DNA from: Ischnura elegans
Lineage: Eukaryota > Arthropoda > Insecta > Odonata > Coenagrionidae
Reading direction: 5' to 3'
NCBI RefSeq assembly: GCF_921293095.1
Contig: NC_060252.1
Coordinates: forward strand, 1,984,001-2,048,000
Length of the DNA stretch: 64,000 bases
In this document: positions 10,507 to 22,305 of the stretch, piece after piece
How the letters are laid out: each line of letters starts with the position of its first letter
How positions within the stretch are numbered: position 1 is the first letter of the stretch
Program-made: the position numbers and the translations under genes
Notes under the pieces: generated by a model
Databases searched by the model: none
Told to the model about the DNA's origin: nothing
What the model saw: the letters and a program-made list of their open reading frames with translations, nothing else

Positions 10507-12800
10507 TTACAGTGAAGTTTTCCTTTGGATCACGCCATTTGGTCCTCTGCTGCAGGTGGTGAAGGTACTCTCGTGACCAGCGTTTCCAAAAGTTCAGCTG
10601 CAGCCGTTGAAGAAGACGCCATCTGGATAAGCAATTACCTGAAATATTGGGACACTCAGGTTCTGGAATTAGAAACAAAGTATCACCAATTAAAAAGTGG
10701 GCTGGGGTCAGAGCATTTAGGTCATCTGGATCAGAGGACATTGGATGGAGAGGTCGGGAGTTGAGACAGGCCGCAATTTGAATAAGAACTGTTGAGAACT
10801 CTTCAAACGTGAGGGTATGTTCACCAACTACTCTGAGAAGGTGATGTTTCGTTGACTTTACCCCAGCCTCCCATAGACCACCAAAATGTGGAAAATTCGG
10901 TGGTATGAAAGACCAACTTGTTCCATCATCGGCCAGGACTGAAGCAACTTCGGCGTAGAAATCCGAAGCTGCGCCGAACATCCTCCGCAGTTCCTTGGCG
11001 GCCCCTTGGAAAGTGGTCGCATTGTCGCTGTATAGCGTGCGGCAAACACCTCGACGTCCAGCAAAGCGTCGATAGGCAGCCAGGAACGAGTGAGTTGTGA
11101 GGTCACTGACGGCTTCCAGATGAATTGCTCGTGTAGCAAAACACACGAACAGTGCTACATAGCCCTTGTATGAGCGATGTCCTCTGCCTTTGGTAGTGCG
11201 CAGGTAAAATGGGCCTGCGTAGTCGAGTCCAGCTACACTGAAGGGGCGCGCTGGTGTCGTCCGCGTTGCAGGAAGGTCGCTCATCAGCTGATAGCCGAAG
11301 CGTGGTTTTGCACGATGACATTTCACACACTGCCGCGTGAGTTTTTTAACAAGTGCCACGTCCCCCAGTATCCAAGTCTGGCTCCGTAAAATATTGAGTG
11401 TAAGGGTAGGTCCGCCGTGAAGCGAGGAAAGGTGAGCAAATTGGACTAAAAGTTGGCTTAAATGGGATCTTTTAGGAAGGATGGATGGGTGTTTAGCAGA
11501 AAATGAAAGAGTGGAATTTTTTAGACGACCCCCTACACGAAGAATACCGTTTTCGTCCAGAAAAGGCTTTAGGCCCCGTAGCGGATTACGCCTGGGCAGA
11601 GGCTTGCCCGCTCGTAGTAATTTCAATTTCTCAGAAAAGGCAAACGATTGTGCTAGCTGGAGCACCTTGCAACGAGCGGCAGCGAGCTCGCTAGTTGAGA
11701 GAAAGTTGGTATTAGGAATTCGTGATCGTTGACAGCGCGCAATGAATCTTAGGCAGTAGGCCATTACTCTAATCGGTCTGGTTATCGAAGAGAACCGTTT
11801 CAATATTGCATTCTCTTCTGCAGCTTGAACGACGAATAGTTGAGGAACAATAACAGGTTCAGGTTGTCTTGGCCAATTTTCCAGGGTAGATAGCAGCCAT
11901 TCTGGTCCTCGCCACCATATAGATGAATTTATAAGAGCATCAGGGTCTAAGCCTCGACTTGGGAGGTCAGCTGGATTCTGCTCTGAAGATACGTACTGCC
12001 ACACAGCAGAAGGCAGCTCAGTTTGTATAAATGACACCATATTTGCAATGAAGGTTTTCCAATAACTTTGATGCTTTCTCAGCCAGGCGAGAGTTACCTG
12101 GCTGTCCGACCACGCAAAGACTGGTAGCGACGAGAATGCTTTTATTTTCTGCAAATGATTGACCAAACGAACAAGAAGTGCGGCTCCGCAAAGCTCCAAC
12201 TTTGGTATTGTTATAGTTTTAACTGGGGTAACCTTGGATTTTGCGGCGAGAAGAAATACTCGACATTGATTTGCGTCGTCAAGTACACGCAGATAAATTG
12301 CTGCAGCGTATGCTCTCTCCGATGCGTCTGCAAAGCCGTGAAGCTCGCATCTTGAGGTCGGCGTCGTTTGCAGCCAACGATCAATTCGCAGCTTCGAAAG
12401 TCTAGGAATTGCATTGAAGTAGCTAGTCCATCGAACCTTAATATCCGTAGGTAATGGTGTATCCCAACCTATCTTTAAAATCCACATATCTTGCATGAGT
12501 ATTTTTGCGACGACAGTGACTGGAGCGACCCAGCCTAGTGGGTCAAAGAGACGCGTCATCTTGGAGAGCACCGTCCTTTTAGTGAGAGCCATAGTGTGGA
12601 TTTCTGTTACTCGCAGGTTAAATCCAAACAGGTCAGCTGTTGGCTCCCATATAAGGCCAAGAGTTATTACAGGCTCCTTTGAGTCAATAGATGTTTCCTG
12701 CTCACATTCACGACGCTGTGAGGCACGTCGTTGCAGAAGAGCTGGATGGTTGACAGCCCATTTGTCGAGTTCTATTCCTGCACAGGCCAGCAGTTTCACT
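10507..12800 (-). pseudogene. BEL pol: RNase H and integrase
   Basis: The long open frame (its minus-strand 5' part above about 12800 is out of register with the true frame) encodes the end of the RT (CAGIELDKWAVNHP, then MTRLFDPLGWVAPV), an RNase H with GFADASERAYAAAIY and FAWSDSQVTLAWL, and a BEL integrase. The integrase has a zinc-binding HLSSLHGG ... CVKCHRAK module and catalytic acids in GLDYAGP, SDNATTF and GGLWEAGVKS. The open frame stops at 10478 only because the Harbinger insertion begins at 10506; its last residues come from that insert. The DUF5641 tail is at 6021-6202. Product would be processed by the element protease in the virus-like particle. Confidence 0.93.
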
Positions 12801-14336
12801 AGCTCCGAGAGGAAACCGGTGCTCCTCATCTTCGGCGAGTTGAAGAAGGGAACGCATCGCCAAAAATGGTGCGCAGGCTGTGCCATATGTGACCGTGGTG
12901 AGCCGGTACTCCACCGCTGGGGTGTTAGGATCCGGTCGCCAGACAATTCTTTGCAGGTCCTGGTCAGCAGGATGTACTCATATCTGACGAAACATCGTTA
13001 CAATATCAGCGGTAAATACGAAGCGGTGACGTCGCCAGTTGATTAGCACCAGCCCGAGGTCCCTTTGCAGAGGAGGACCAGATAGAAGAAAATCGTTCAG
13101 ACAGTAGTGCTGTGAAGTACGGCAAGACGCATCAAACACAACTCGAAGCTTCAACGATGGGGTATGAACAACAGCATGATGAGGTAGGTACCAAGCCCGC
13201 TTTATCTGAGAATCGGAAGTTGGAACCTTTACCATGTGCCCAAGTTCCTCATAAACCTTCATGAAGTCTCGGTAGGCAGCGGCTATCTCGGGCTCCCGAA
13301 CGAATCGTTGCTCAGTCGACGCAAGTGAACTAAGAGCCGTTCGACGAGTCTCGTCTACAGTTACAGGAAGCTCTGATACGATTGGAAGCTGAACGATATA
13401 TCTCCCGTCCGACCCACGAGAGTGAGTATCCTTGAAGTGCTGCTCACATCGCTCATCATCGGGGCGCAAAGTTCTCGCGGAGGGAGGAACTTCTTCTACT
13501 TCCCAAAATCGCTGAAGACCATCCAGCAGATTCTGTACAGCCGCGCAATGCAATGAGACGAGAGACCGTCTTGGAGTGGATCCCGCCCGCCGTGACTCGC
13601 TCCCTACAGTTGGTCCCGATATGACCCATCCAAGAGCAGTGTTCTGAGCGATGATCTGTCGGTGAGGGAATTTTTGCAGCCCTTGGCGTAGTAATATTCC
13701 GTAGACATCTGCACCAAGGATGAGGTCGATGTTCTCAGGCTTATAAAATAGTGGGTCAGCCATCTGCAGATTGGAGAACAAAGACAAATCTGTCTCAATT
13801 ATCTCTCTCGTTGGTAGTTGATTCGTGAGCCGCGGTAGTACTAATGCCTTAACTTCAAGGCAGAAAGATGGTGAATAAACGGAATACAGTGAGAGTTGAA
13901 CGATGTTCAGTGCAGTGCCAGCCTCAGCTGCGCCGATTCCTGACAGAGGAATCTGCGTTCGCTGGCGGGGTAAATGCAGAAGCTGTGCTAAGGCCTCGGT
14001 AATGAAGGATACTTCGGAGCCGTTGTCTAACAGCGCCCGAGCTTGTACTTGGACCCCTCGAGGACCCGTGACCAGTACCTGAGCCGTAGCGAGAATTACG
14101 GAGTGGATTGGAGCAGCCACGTTGGCCGTGAGTGTGTTTACTGCTATGCCATTTGCCTCAACAGGAGACTTTAATTGAGGTTCAGCCTCAGTATCTTTAG
14201 CAGAACACACATCGTTGCCAACCGTTACTGTATGTAACAAAGAATGATGTCGTCCACGACAAGTGACACAGCGCTTAACAGACTTACACTCCTTGAAGCG
14301 ATGACAACCCAGACAGTTGAAGCAGAGGTGTAAATT
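12801..14336 (-). pseudogene. BEL zinc knuckles, protease and N-terminal RT, broken
   Basis: From right to left: a CCHC-type stretch (CFNCLGCHRFKECK then CVTCRGRHH), a retropepsin-like segment with the active-site block ALLDNGSEVSFI, and the fingers/palm of the RT (KLRVVFDASCRTS, FVFTADIVTMFRQI). An in-frame TGA at 12978-12980 follows FRQI; the frame then continues with VEYRLTTVTYG and LLQLAEDEEHRFPLGA. Near 12800 the frame changes and the sequence jumps to the region after the active site, so roughly 30 codons including the YVDD motif are absent. An element without YVDD cannot reverse-transcribe its own RNA. Confidence 0.9.
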
Positions 14337-15483
14337 TCAAGCCTCATCTCTTCGTTCAACAGGAGTCTTTTCTAGGAAACCGGAGCAGACGGCTATATAG
14401 TGGTCTATTGAGCATATAGGACAATTACGGGTGCTTGTGGAAGATAGTCGCTTAGTCTCAACGTGAAAAGACTTCGCCCCAGACGAGGAAAATTTGGGCG
14501 TCGTGTTACTTCCTTTGTCCCAACTCGTAAGAGGAGCTATCATCTCTAAGGCACGGATACGACCCTCGAGAAACTCTACGAGCTCCCTGAAACTGGGAAA
14601 TAAGTTTGGATTCGCTTCACTATTTGGTGTGAGATTACTCAACCGGTCCTTGGTGGTCAGGTGCGACTCCCATGACTTTCGCGATTCTTTATCCAAACGC
14701 TGAGCCGTGATAAAGACAAGCCAGTCGTCCCATGTTGCCACTGGACGACCCAGGTTCTCTAGCGCTCGAACCACCTGAATCGTTCGGTCAACTAACGTCC
14801 GCAATTCCGATGCTGACTCCTTCATCATCTTTGGCAAATTCATTAGAGTAGACAGATGAGTGTGCAAGCACAGTCGTGGATTATTGTACCTGGCTTTCAG
14901 GGCCTCCCAGGTCGGTTTGTAGTTGGCGTCCGTAACAGAGATGTTTTTTTACAAACTCCGCTGCAGAATCCTTTAGGCACATCTTTAAATATTGCAACTT
15001 TGTAGCAGGAGAAAATCGATGTTCTCCGTCCACTATTGCTGTAAATAGATCGCAGAACGATTCCCAATCCGCAAATGTACCCGAAAAGCTCGGCAACGTT
15101 GTTCTCGGAAGCTGAATGGGAAGTTGGAAATTAGCGTGATCGGCCTGATCAGCTCCTCCTCGTCCAGATGAGGTCGTAGGTACATCAGGTAACTGGGCGA
15201 GCATGGCTTTTAGTTCAGCGCACGTATCATAATAAATCTCCTCCGTCTTCTCATATTGTCCATCCACTAAATAACGCTCCTTCGACACGTCTTCCCGCGT
15301 CACCAGCTCAAAGTACGTGGAAGTGTAATCGTTCCAATACTGCTTAAGTGAGTCGATTCTACTCTGAATGGCTTCCTTAGTGATATTTGCAGCGCCCTTC
15401 TTCTTTAAATTCGGCACTAACCTAGTAATTGCACGATCCCGTTGTTCCTGCTGCGCAATCAGTTGCTTCGTCGTCATAGACAT
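14337..15483 (-). pseudogene. BEL gag (DUF1759-like), frameshifted
   Basis: The first part (14881-15483, 200 residues from MSMTTKQLIAQQEQ) holds a coiled N-terminal region and the Pao gag core FSGTFADWESFCDLF and FSPATKLQYLKMCL. A run of seven A on the coding strand near 14945 shifts the frame. The downstream part (14337-14867) continues the same protein with ELRTLVDRTIQVVRALE and WDDWLVFITAQRLD. It ends at an in-frame TGA (14337-14339) directly before the zinc knuckles. The role is the structural protein of the retrotransposon particle. The start at 15483 is the first ATG after the leader. Confidence 0.9.
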
Positions 15484-16012
15484 AATGTTTACTAGGATCC
15501 TAACGGGTAGCCGGTATTGAAGTAATGCTCAGAACGAAGACGTGGGAAAATAAACTCTTAATGTACTTTGCGCCTCAAAAAGTGCGCAAAACAGACGAGT
15601 AACAGCCCCGTAAGAAACTTCGCTAACCAGGGCGAGCAGCGCACAGCTGATTTCGCGAGAGGAGGGAGGATAGGGAGTCAGTGGGAGAAGAGAGGGGAGA
15701 GACAGACAGCGAGGTGAGGGGAAGTACAGCACGCTCATTCGCGGGGGAAGAGGAGTAGGGGCTTTTGCGAGAGGAGGGAGGATAGGGAGCCAGTGGGAGG
15801 GGTGAGGTACACAGTCCACCATCCAAAAATTTGGGTATGGGTTAACTCACTGCGGCGTGACGGAGCGACGGCACAAAGTTCACAGGCACCTCCCCGGTCG
15901 AATGGCCGAGTAATGTTCACTGTAATTCACAATTGTTCCTCTGCAATTGTAGCCCCATGCAGTACTTATCACACATTCGCGAATAAACAGGTATCCGGCC
16001 CGAAGGACCATT
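15484..16012 (-). promoter_or_regulatory. BEL leader with tRNA primer binding site and internal duplication
   Basis: On the plus strand 15992-16010 reads TATCCGGCCCGAAGGACCA, which looks like the last 19 bases of a mature tRNA including CCA. Its complement would therefore serve as the primer binding site, two bases inside the 5' LTR. The tRNA identity is not assigned. The leader also holds a partial direct duplication: GAGAGGAGGGAGGATAGGGA occurs near 15657 and again near 15769. A second, GC-rich and purine-rich strand bias runs through 15650-15810. Confidence 0.75.
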
Positions 16013-16233
16013 TGTTCAGTGGCCAATGCTTTATTCGCGACAGATACAAACACTTTTACACCTTCCCTCCTCCTTCCGCACTCTCTCTTCCGTACTGTCC
16101 CTTCGACAGCGGACTGTGGACTGCCAAGAAAAAAAAGGAAGTCCACCCTCCCGCACTCAGCGCCCAGGAACGGCCCGCCGGCCAACCGCACCAACACATT
16201 CAAAAAGGCGGCGGGAGACGCACTCCCCAAACA
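16013..16233 (-). repeat. BEL 5' LTR
   Basis: This 221-bp direct partner of the left LTR is followed by the duplication ACCAG at 16234-16238. It begins TGTTCAGTGGCC and ends CTCCCCAAACA on the plus strand. It should contain the element promoter, which reads leftwards. I see no clear TATA box. Confidence 0.93.
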
Positions 16234-16478
16234 ACCAGTTTTTATTAAAGACTTCCTAAAAGCATGTAATAATTATGTCCCTTTTGGAACTTTGTCATTG
16301 GTAACGAATTATTTGAATGTAATTGTATTCGAATTCATGTTGGATTTTAAACCTTGTAATTATAAGCCATTTATAAATCGCAAAACCTTCCTTAATTATC
16401 ATAATAGGCAAAAAACAGTACATGGACGTAATTATTTAGCCATTTAATCATTACGAAAACATTTTCCTGCGAGTTATC

Positions 16479-16790
16479 TTGATTTTTTCGCCTAAGGTGC
16501 ACTTAAAAGTTCACAATTTGAATCCGCTCGTAAGGAAGGCCGGAAAAAAATTAAAACCAAATGATGTTCCGACGATTTTCGACGTCGCAAATTGTCTTAA
16601 GACGATTACATCAAAGACCTCTCATATTCGAATGCCGGCTGATAAGGAGGCGTCACTTGTGTCACCCGAAGTCTTTTCCTTTGCTGAAGTTGAAGAACCA
16701 TCGAGAGTGGTGTGTATTAAGGTTGTAATGTTATTCATATTATTATTTGCATTTGCTGAGAGCGAGTGCTTACCTTGTTACTTGTGTTAG
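16479..16790 (+). CDS. Fragment with a THAP-domain C-terminal motif
   Basis: The 103-residue frame contains RKAGKKLKPNDVPTIFDVANC, close to the end of THAP zinc fingers, where LKP-x-AVPTIF is the hallmark. The N-terminal C2CH part of the domain is not in this frame. THAP domains occur in host DNA-binding proteins and in P-element-type transposases. A possible splice donor (AAG then GTTGTA, near 16720) follows, so this may be an exon, and the hydrophobic tail after it would be intron translation. Either a host THAP gene exon or a P-element relic is possible. Confidence 0.45.
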   Translation: MIFSPKVHLKVHNLNPLVRKAGKKLKPNDVPTIFDVANCLKTITSKTSHIRMPADKEASLVSPEVFSFAEVEEPSRVVCIKVVMLFILLFAFAESECLPCYLC

Positions 16791-16799
16791 AGCATTGAG

Positions 16800-17460
16800 A
16801 TGAAAGGTATTATTACGATAACAAAGTATTGTGGCCCCGTTCTATAGGGTTATTGTCTTTAAGTCATCCGGTGGTTGGGCTTTGTTTTCATTTGTTATTT
16901 TGTTCCTCTTCAAATAAGCATTTTAAATTCCATCGCCCTTTCCTTACCACCACCATACCTTCGCTCAACAGGTAGCACAATTTTTTATTGCCCACCTACC
17001 TATTCTCATAACGACTAACGATTGGAATCATAAGTCAAAAGTGGCTATAAAGGCTGTCATGTTTAGATTATTCACCAGCATGAGGCAAAATTACCAATTT
17101 TATGTAGGCTGTAAAGAAAGTAAGTACAATTAATGTATATCTATGAGAAAAAAATATATATGTTACATTTGAAGGACACCACAAGTGATATAAATATAAA
17201 AATGCCATGAGAGGCCACAAAAAACTTAAAGTCAATGTCCCCCGGTAAAATGTGCATTAAAATATGATGAAACTGACGCGTACCCTGTCCCAAGGTCAAA
17301 ATTTCATCCAACTGGCTTTTAGCCCTATCGTTTGTACAAAACACCGTTTTGTCCAAATGGATAGGACAGGTTATAAATTTTCATCCAATTGGAAACCAAC
17401 CAATCACAGGGCTTTTGACAAAAGAGCATCGCCAAGCGCTGGCACACAGGCCACAGCTTT
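16800..17460. other. Unassigned DNA
   Basis: No recognisable gene or repeat end. AT-rich sequence with short, unsupported open frames. Confidence 0.4.
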
Positions 17461-18319
17461 GACGACGCTGTCGTCTATCGCGAAATTAGTGATCACTCTG
17501 ACTATGAAATTCTATCATCTGACTTAAACAACGTTCATTTGTGGAGCCAAGAGTGGGGACTCAAACTCAATCTGAGCAAATGCATGGCGGTACATTTCTT
17601 GCGGAATTCGTCCAACTCTAACCATGTTTATGCAGTGGATGGCATTAATGTAAAGGCAACAGACGAAGTGAAGTACCTGGGAGTTACGATAACCTCGAAC
17701 CTCACGTGGGGAACACATATAAAGAATATTTGCGGCACAGCCCTGAAGAAAATAGGTTTCGTCAAACGTATTTTGGGAAGATTTTCGGATGCGAAAGTAA
17801 AGGAAAGGTGCTATTTCGCTCTCGTCCGACCGCACCTTGAATATGCAGCGAGCATATGGGATCCGGTGCAGAAAGACTTAATCCGCGAACTGAATAAAAT
17901 TCAAAGGAAGGCTGCGCGTTTCGTCAAAAACTGCTACGGGCGTACAGACAGTGTTACCCAGATGTTAAGCGAATTAGGCTGGGAGCCGTTGGAGTCTCGG
18001 AGGCTGCGCGCTAGGCTTAGATTGCTTGAGCAATTGAGAATGGATATCTTTAAGAGCGACACAGAGAACATAATATTAGAGCCACACTATATTTCCAGGT
18101 CCTATAGAAGTGATAAATTAAGAGAGATGTTTTGCTGAACGGATAGATATGGGAATTCGTTTTTCCCCCGAACCATAAAGGACTTTAATAAACGCTAGTC
18201 CCAACTTCGTTTGAGCACTTAATTTTTTTTTTTTTTGCTGTAAACGGCTGGTGTCCTAACACCCCCTACCTCACGCCTTTTAGGCGGCTTGCGGGGTATT
18301 ATGTAGATGTAGATGTATA
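17461..18319 (+). pseudogene. LINE family 2, 5'-truncated copy (end of RT and 3' UTR)
   Basis: The sequence enters a non-LTR ORF2 at the FADD box (DDAVVYREI) and continues through LNLSKCMAVHFLRNSS, VKYLGVTITSNLTWG and VRPHLEYAASIWDP to the family's end. A stop replaces one codon near 18136. The 3' UTR carries a poly-T tract and ends in TATTATGTAGATGTAGATGTA, the family's short tail repeat. It is nearly identical to the full copy at 47241-51950 and is in the opposite orientation. 5' truncation is typical of incomplete reverse transcription. Confidence 0.9.
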
Positions 18320-18329
18320 TGTTAAACGT

Positions 18330-19950
18330 ACTCATCGTCTGCATGAGCATTTTAATAAATAAATAAATATATTATAGACACAAAAATAAACTTTGTTGTA
18401 TTCCACACAGTTTGCATTAAAAACCTAAGCGATATCCACCTTTTCAGGTCATTATCTAATTAACCTTAAACTTAGATAAAGACCTGAAAAGATCGAAGCC
18501 GGTTGAGTTTTTTCAGTAGTACTGTAAGGAATACTAAAAGGTTTAGTTTAGAATTTATAATGTCACCATACCGCGAAGTGGATTCACAAAACATTATTTC
18601 AAATATATTGTGACCGTACGCGTCGTCACATACGTGATTTGGGGGGAGATAATCACGATCGTCTCGAGCAAAGGAATACTGGAGTCAAACAAATCATCAC
18701 TCACTCTTAAACATACAAGATATATTTTACCCTTCATGAATTATTACATTTTTCACAAAACAAAACCATAAGAATAATACCCTGATGAGGATGATATGAT
18801 TGAAATGATTCCACTTCGGAACAAAATAATGACGATGATGATATCGTGATGCTTCCCACCCTCCAAAATAGTACAAGTTACAATACAACCACAAAAATCT
18901 AATGTGAATTATTTGGGCCACCATCAACTTGTATCCTTGGATAAAGTTTTTGTGTTCTCTTTGAACTTGGCTTTTCTGAGCACTTCTTAAAGTTATTTGA
19001 AAGGAAGCGATGCACTATGATCTTGGAGAAAACAATTTCTTTCTTCTGATTAGGGGAAATTAACGGTCGTCTGACCATAAACAGATGATATAAGAACTTT
19101 CTTACAGTTTGCTGATGAGGCTGGAACGGAGAAATGGTTTGTAGCACAAGAAGGTGGATCAGCTGATCCACGGCACCGAGGTAACTCCTCTCGCACCGGG
19201 CGTGGGACACTGCCGTAACTCGTCCCGGCTGATGCCAGCGTTGGCCACCAAAAATACTCCGCCCTCAGCTATGATGGCGATCACGCACATCAAAAACTTT
19301 CCCCTAATTCGTCCAGTCAATTATGCTCGCGACGCCTTCCCTTCACGGGCATTTATACTCCTCAGGAGGGGAAAAATCACAGGTGGAAATGGTTGTGGGG
19401 AGGGAGGGTGATTTCACTGGGGCCGGAAATAAATGGGTCACTAGCTGGTCCTAGATAACTGGGGCCAACACACCGGTCACCATACACATGACTCATTCAC
19501 TCTCTCACATACACACGTCGCAGGACGCTATATCCGACCCCAAGACTAACCCCTGCTCGAGTCGTCACGGTAGCGTGAGCAAAAACAAAAAATGCCCATT
19601 CGGCAATTATAATTAGAAAAAAAATACTTTCTGTACGGTTCGCTACATTATATATATAGGAGTTGAGAAAGATGGGCTGCGTCCCATCGAAAATTTGTAA
19701 AAACAACCATTCCCCGTAAGTCCCTCACTTTTATTTTATTTTTCGTTTTTCTGTCAATTTCTAAGTTTTTTTGTGTGCCCACCCCAGGGCAAGAAGAAGT
19801 TCTTTTACATTATGTTGGAAAAAGGGGAAAAGGTGGGGGGAAGAGGGGAGGGGTGTATAGGGGCGGGGCTAATTCAACAAGATACATTCAGACCAGGGTG
19901 CTTGTTGGCTTGCAAACGCCAGATGCATGTGGGGACTGAATTCAATTTTT
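18330..19950. other. Unassigned DNA
   Basis: No gene is supportable. GC-richer patches (19150-19420 and 19440-19580) could belong to an LTR or SINE, but I found no paired ends, primer site or coding block. Confidence 0.4.
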
Positions 19951-19954
19951 GAAG

Positions 19955-20270
19955 GGGGCGGGTGGCTTTGAAAATGGTGCTGAGGTTAGGTGGTCTCTTA
20001 TACGTGATCCGTGGAAGAGAGGGGAAAATTTGTGAGGTGGATTTGTGGTTGGAGAGAATGGGGTACAAGTCCTTCAGGATGTCCTGTAAGGCTTTCCCCT
20101 TTTTCCAACACACTCCTTCCCCACTCATTCTCTCCTTGACTGATGAAGCGGCTACAACCGCGAAAGTCTTTCAGTTTTATTTTTCGTGTGTGTTTTCTTT
20201 TTTTTTGTGTCTATGTTTAGTGACTGTGTTTTTGATATATATATATATACACACTTCGAAATGTTCCTCG
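19955..20270 (+). repeat. Repeat with a Penelope-like 3' signature (hammerhead-like motif)
   Basis: CTGATGA at 20140-20146 is followed by GCGG, a six-base loop, CCGC and then GAAAG at 20162-20166. Pyrimidine-rich sequence and a TA run follow. This layout resembles the 3' pseudo-LTR signature of Penelope-like elements. One extra base sits between CTGATGA and the stem, as also in the copies at 5558 and 57277. No Penelope coding sequence is adjacent. Reverse-complement-like related sequence appears to follow at 20300-20760. Confidence 0.45.
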
Positions 20271-20778
20271 GCGAGGTAAATATCATAAAAAACCCTAGGA
20301 TGGGCAGTATCAGAACACACACGAAAAAGATAATAAACTCACACTCACTAAATAACTAAATTTTCGGTGGCATTACCACCTTCCTCGGAGTTAGGTAAAA
20401 GACTGTAGGTAGAGGGTACAGGATAGCTGAGGGAAGGGGAAATAGAGGGGAGGTAGGGTCCAAAGAGGGGGGGAAAGAAGTGGGTTGAGGCAATTAAGGG
20501 ATTAGCGGCGGATGTTTAAGCCGGGAGGAAGAAATGCTTTGAATAGCCAAATGTAACTTAATTCAATAGAATTAAGTTTGAGTGGGTGGTCTGTGGGGGA
20601 AGGGAGGCTAAAACTGAAACATTGTAGCAATCATTGAATTGACGCTGATGAGTGGCCGCATGTTTCGCCACCGGGAAGGACGCAAAGTCAGAGGAAGTGC
20701 ATGATGCTCTGTGGTTATTGATTCTAAGGTTAAGGGGAGTTGAGGATTTGCCTATATAAAAGGAGGGATAGTGCTTGC

Positions 20779-20780
<2 letters not shown>

Positions 20781-20825
<45 letters not shown>

Positions 20826-20900
20826 GTTGAAATGGACTATCACGAACGTATATATATATATATATATATATATGTACGTTCGTGATAGTCGATAGTCTAT
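20781..20900. repeat. AT microsatellite hairpin with GACTATCACGAACGTA arms
   Basis: An (AT)n tract at about 20781-20820 is followed by GACTATCACGAACGTA. A second (AT)n tract then leads into TACGTTCGTGATAGTC, its exact inverse. The arms enclose only the AT repeat, so the structure can form a long cruciform. It looks like a small foldback element or an inverted duplication of a repeat tail. Confidence 0.75.
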
Positions 20901-21774
20901 TTCATCGCCTGTTGTGGTCCTAAAAGTAAAATGAGCAAAAATTGGTCTCGATAGGCGATGGAAACTCTCAACTAGAAAATCCGTAATAATGAATTCTTTA
21001 ATAAGGAGGATGCGATCTTTAAAATCGCATTATAAGGAGGGATGTTAAGGAAAGAATTAAAGATTTACTTAAGGTATCGATGCCGATTTCTACAGGTTAG
21101 CTTTGTGGAGGGCATACAATGCGAGCGAGCGAGCAGCTGGAAAAATGACTTATATGGACTGACGATTATGGATTGACAAATACTCTACTATTGAGAAATT
21201 AGCACAGTTGCAGCATAATAAGCACACTCTTTGTTGATGCATATCATCTATCAAATAAGATAGCTACTCATATTGACATATCTGTTCGAATGTAAGATTT
21301 AACTACACATTGAAAGTTTTTTTCCTGTCACATTGTATTTGTTCCTTTCCCCAGGGGCTACAACCATGTCGCGGTAGAAGGACTTCCGAGTTCCTATGTC
21401 CCCTAGAGCTGCACTGGCGGGATTAATTCTGCATTATTCGCGGTAGGGCCACCCATGCCAGATAGGTCAAAGGGTAGGAGCCAGACGAAAGGTAGAACAC
21501 ATGATGGTGTTACGTAAATAACAGTGTTGGGTTGGAAGGGGGAAACCCTACCAACTGTCTCTTCCCCGAAAACATGGAGTACAACCAAATGAGCCTCGGA
21601 ATCTCATCGCCCGGGACCCGTCCGCAACGGGCGGGCGTCGGGCACGGCGAGGTCGGAAAGGTCCTCGGGGTCGTCAACGTGCAAAGTCCGTGCAGAGACT
21701 TATCATCATCACCAGCAGCAGCAATGGAGAAAGAAAAAAAGAAGACAATGACAATGGAGAAGAAGAAGGCATCG

Positions 21775-22305
21775 ATGAATGTAGGTACGTGGAAAGTGAG
21801 GACAGTGATGAGGGCGGGGAATTTAAAAAACATCAAAAGGTAAAAGCATAAACGGAGATCTTAGGATTATGCGAAGTGAAGGATTGGGGGGGGCTATTTG
21901 AGTGATGGTTACAGGGTTATATATAGTGGTAAGGAGAAAAGCAACAGATGCGTTGCTTTAGTATTAAACGGGAAGATGGGTAAGCGTGTGGTAGGTATAG
22001 ACCAGGTAAGCGATAGAATTCTGGTGGTAGAAATTGAGGCACGGCCCACCAACCTCGTGGTGGTTCAAGTTCACATGCCCACTAGTAATCATAGGGAGAA
22101 AGAAGTAGATAAGGTGTATGAACAGCTCGAGGAAATAATTAGAGACACCCCGGGTAAGAGAAATCTAGTAGTGATGGGGGACTGGAACGCCTCAGTCGGC
22201 GAAGGCGGAAGATGGAAACGAAATAGGCGATTTAGAACTAGGAATACGGAAGGACAGGGGAGGAAAAAACAGCAGAATTTTGCAGGAGAAACATGCTATT
22301 CATAA
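21775..22305 (+). pseudogene. Endonuclease part of the RTE-like LINE
   Basis: MNVGTWKVRTVMRAGNLKNI is followed after a break by YRVIYSGKEKSNRCVALVLN, then EIEARPTNLVVVQVHMPTS and VVMGDWNASVGEGGRWK. These match the APE-type endonuclease order of non-LTR elements (N at the start, GDWN near the middle). The region between 21843 and 21898 is out of frame. The expected SDH block near the end is visible only as degraded sequence around 22430. Not functional. Confidence 0.8.

Larger units (their letters stand above)
5724..16233 (-). mobile_element. BEL/Pao LTR retrotransposon, carrying nested insertions
   Basis: LTRs of 221 bp lie at 5724-5944 and 16013-16233, both TG...CA. ACCAG flanks the element at 5719-5723 and 16234-16238, the 5-bp duplication usual for BEL/Pao. 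Reading the minus strand, the order is 5' LTR, primer binding site, gag (DUF1759-like), zinc knuckles, protease, reverse transcriptase, RNase H, integrase, DUF5641-like tail and 3' LTR. Without the 4.3-kb Harbinger insertion at 6206-10506 the element is about 6.2 kb, a normal BEL length. It is inactive: gag has a frameshift and an in-frame stop, and the reverse transcriptase lacks its catalytic YVDD region. The two LTRs differ at about six positions by eye. Confidence 0.95.

Noticed and set aside
12495-13046. 183-residue plus-strand open frame
   Set aside because: It is antisense to the BEL pol region, which is supported by many conserved blocks on the minus strand.
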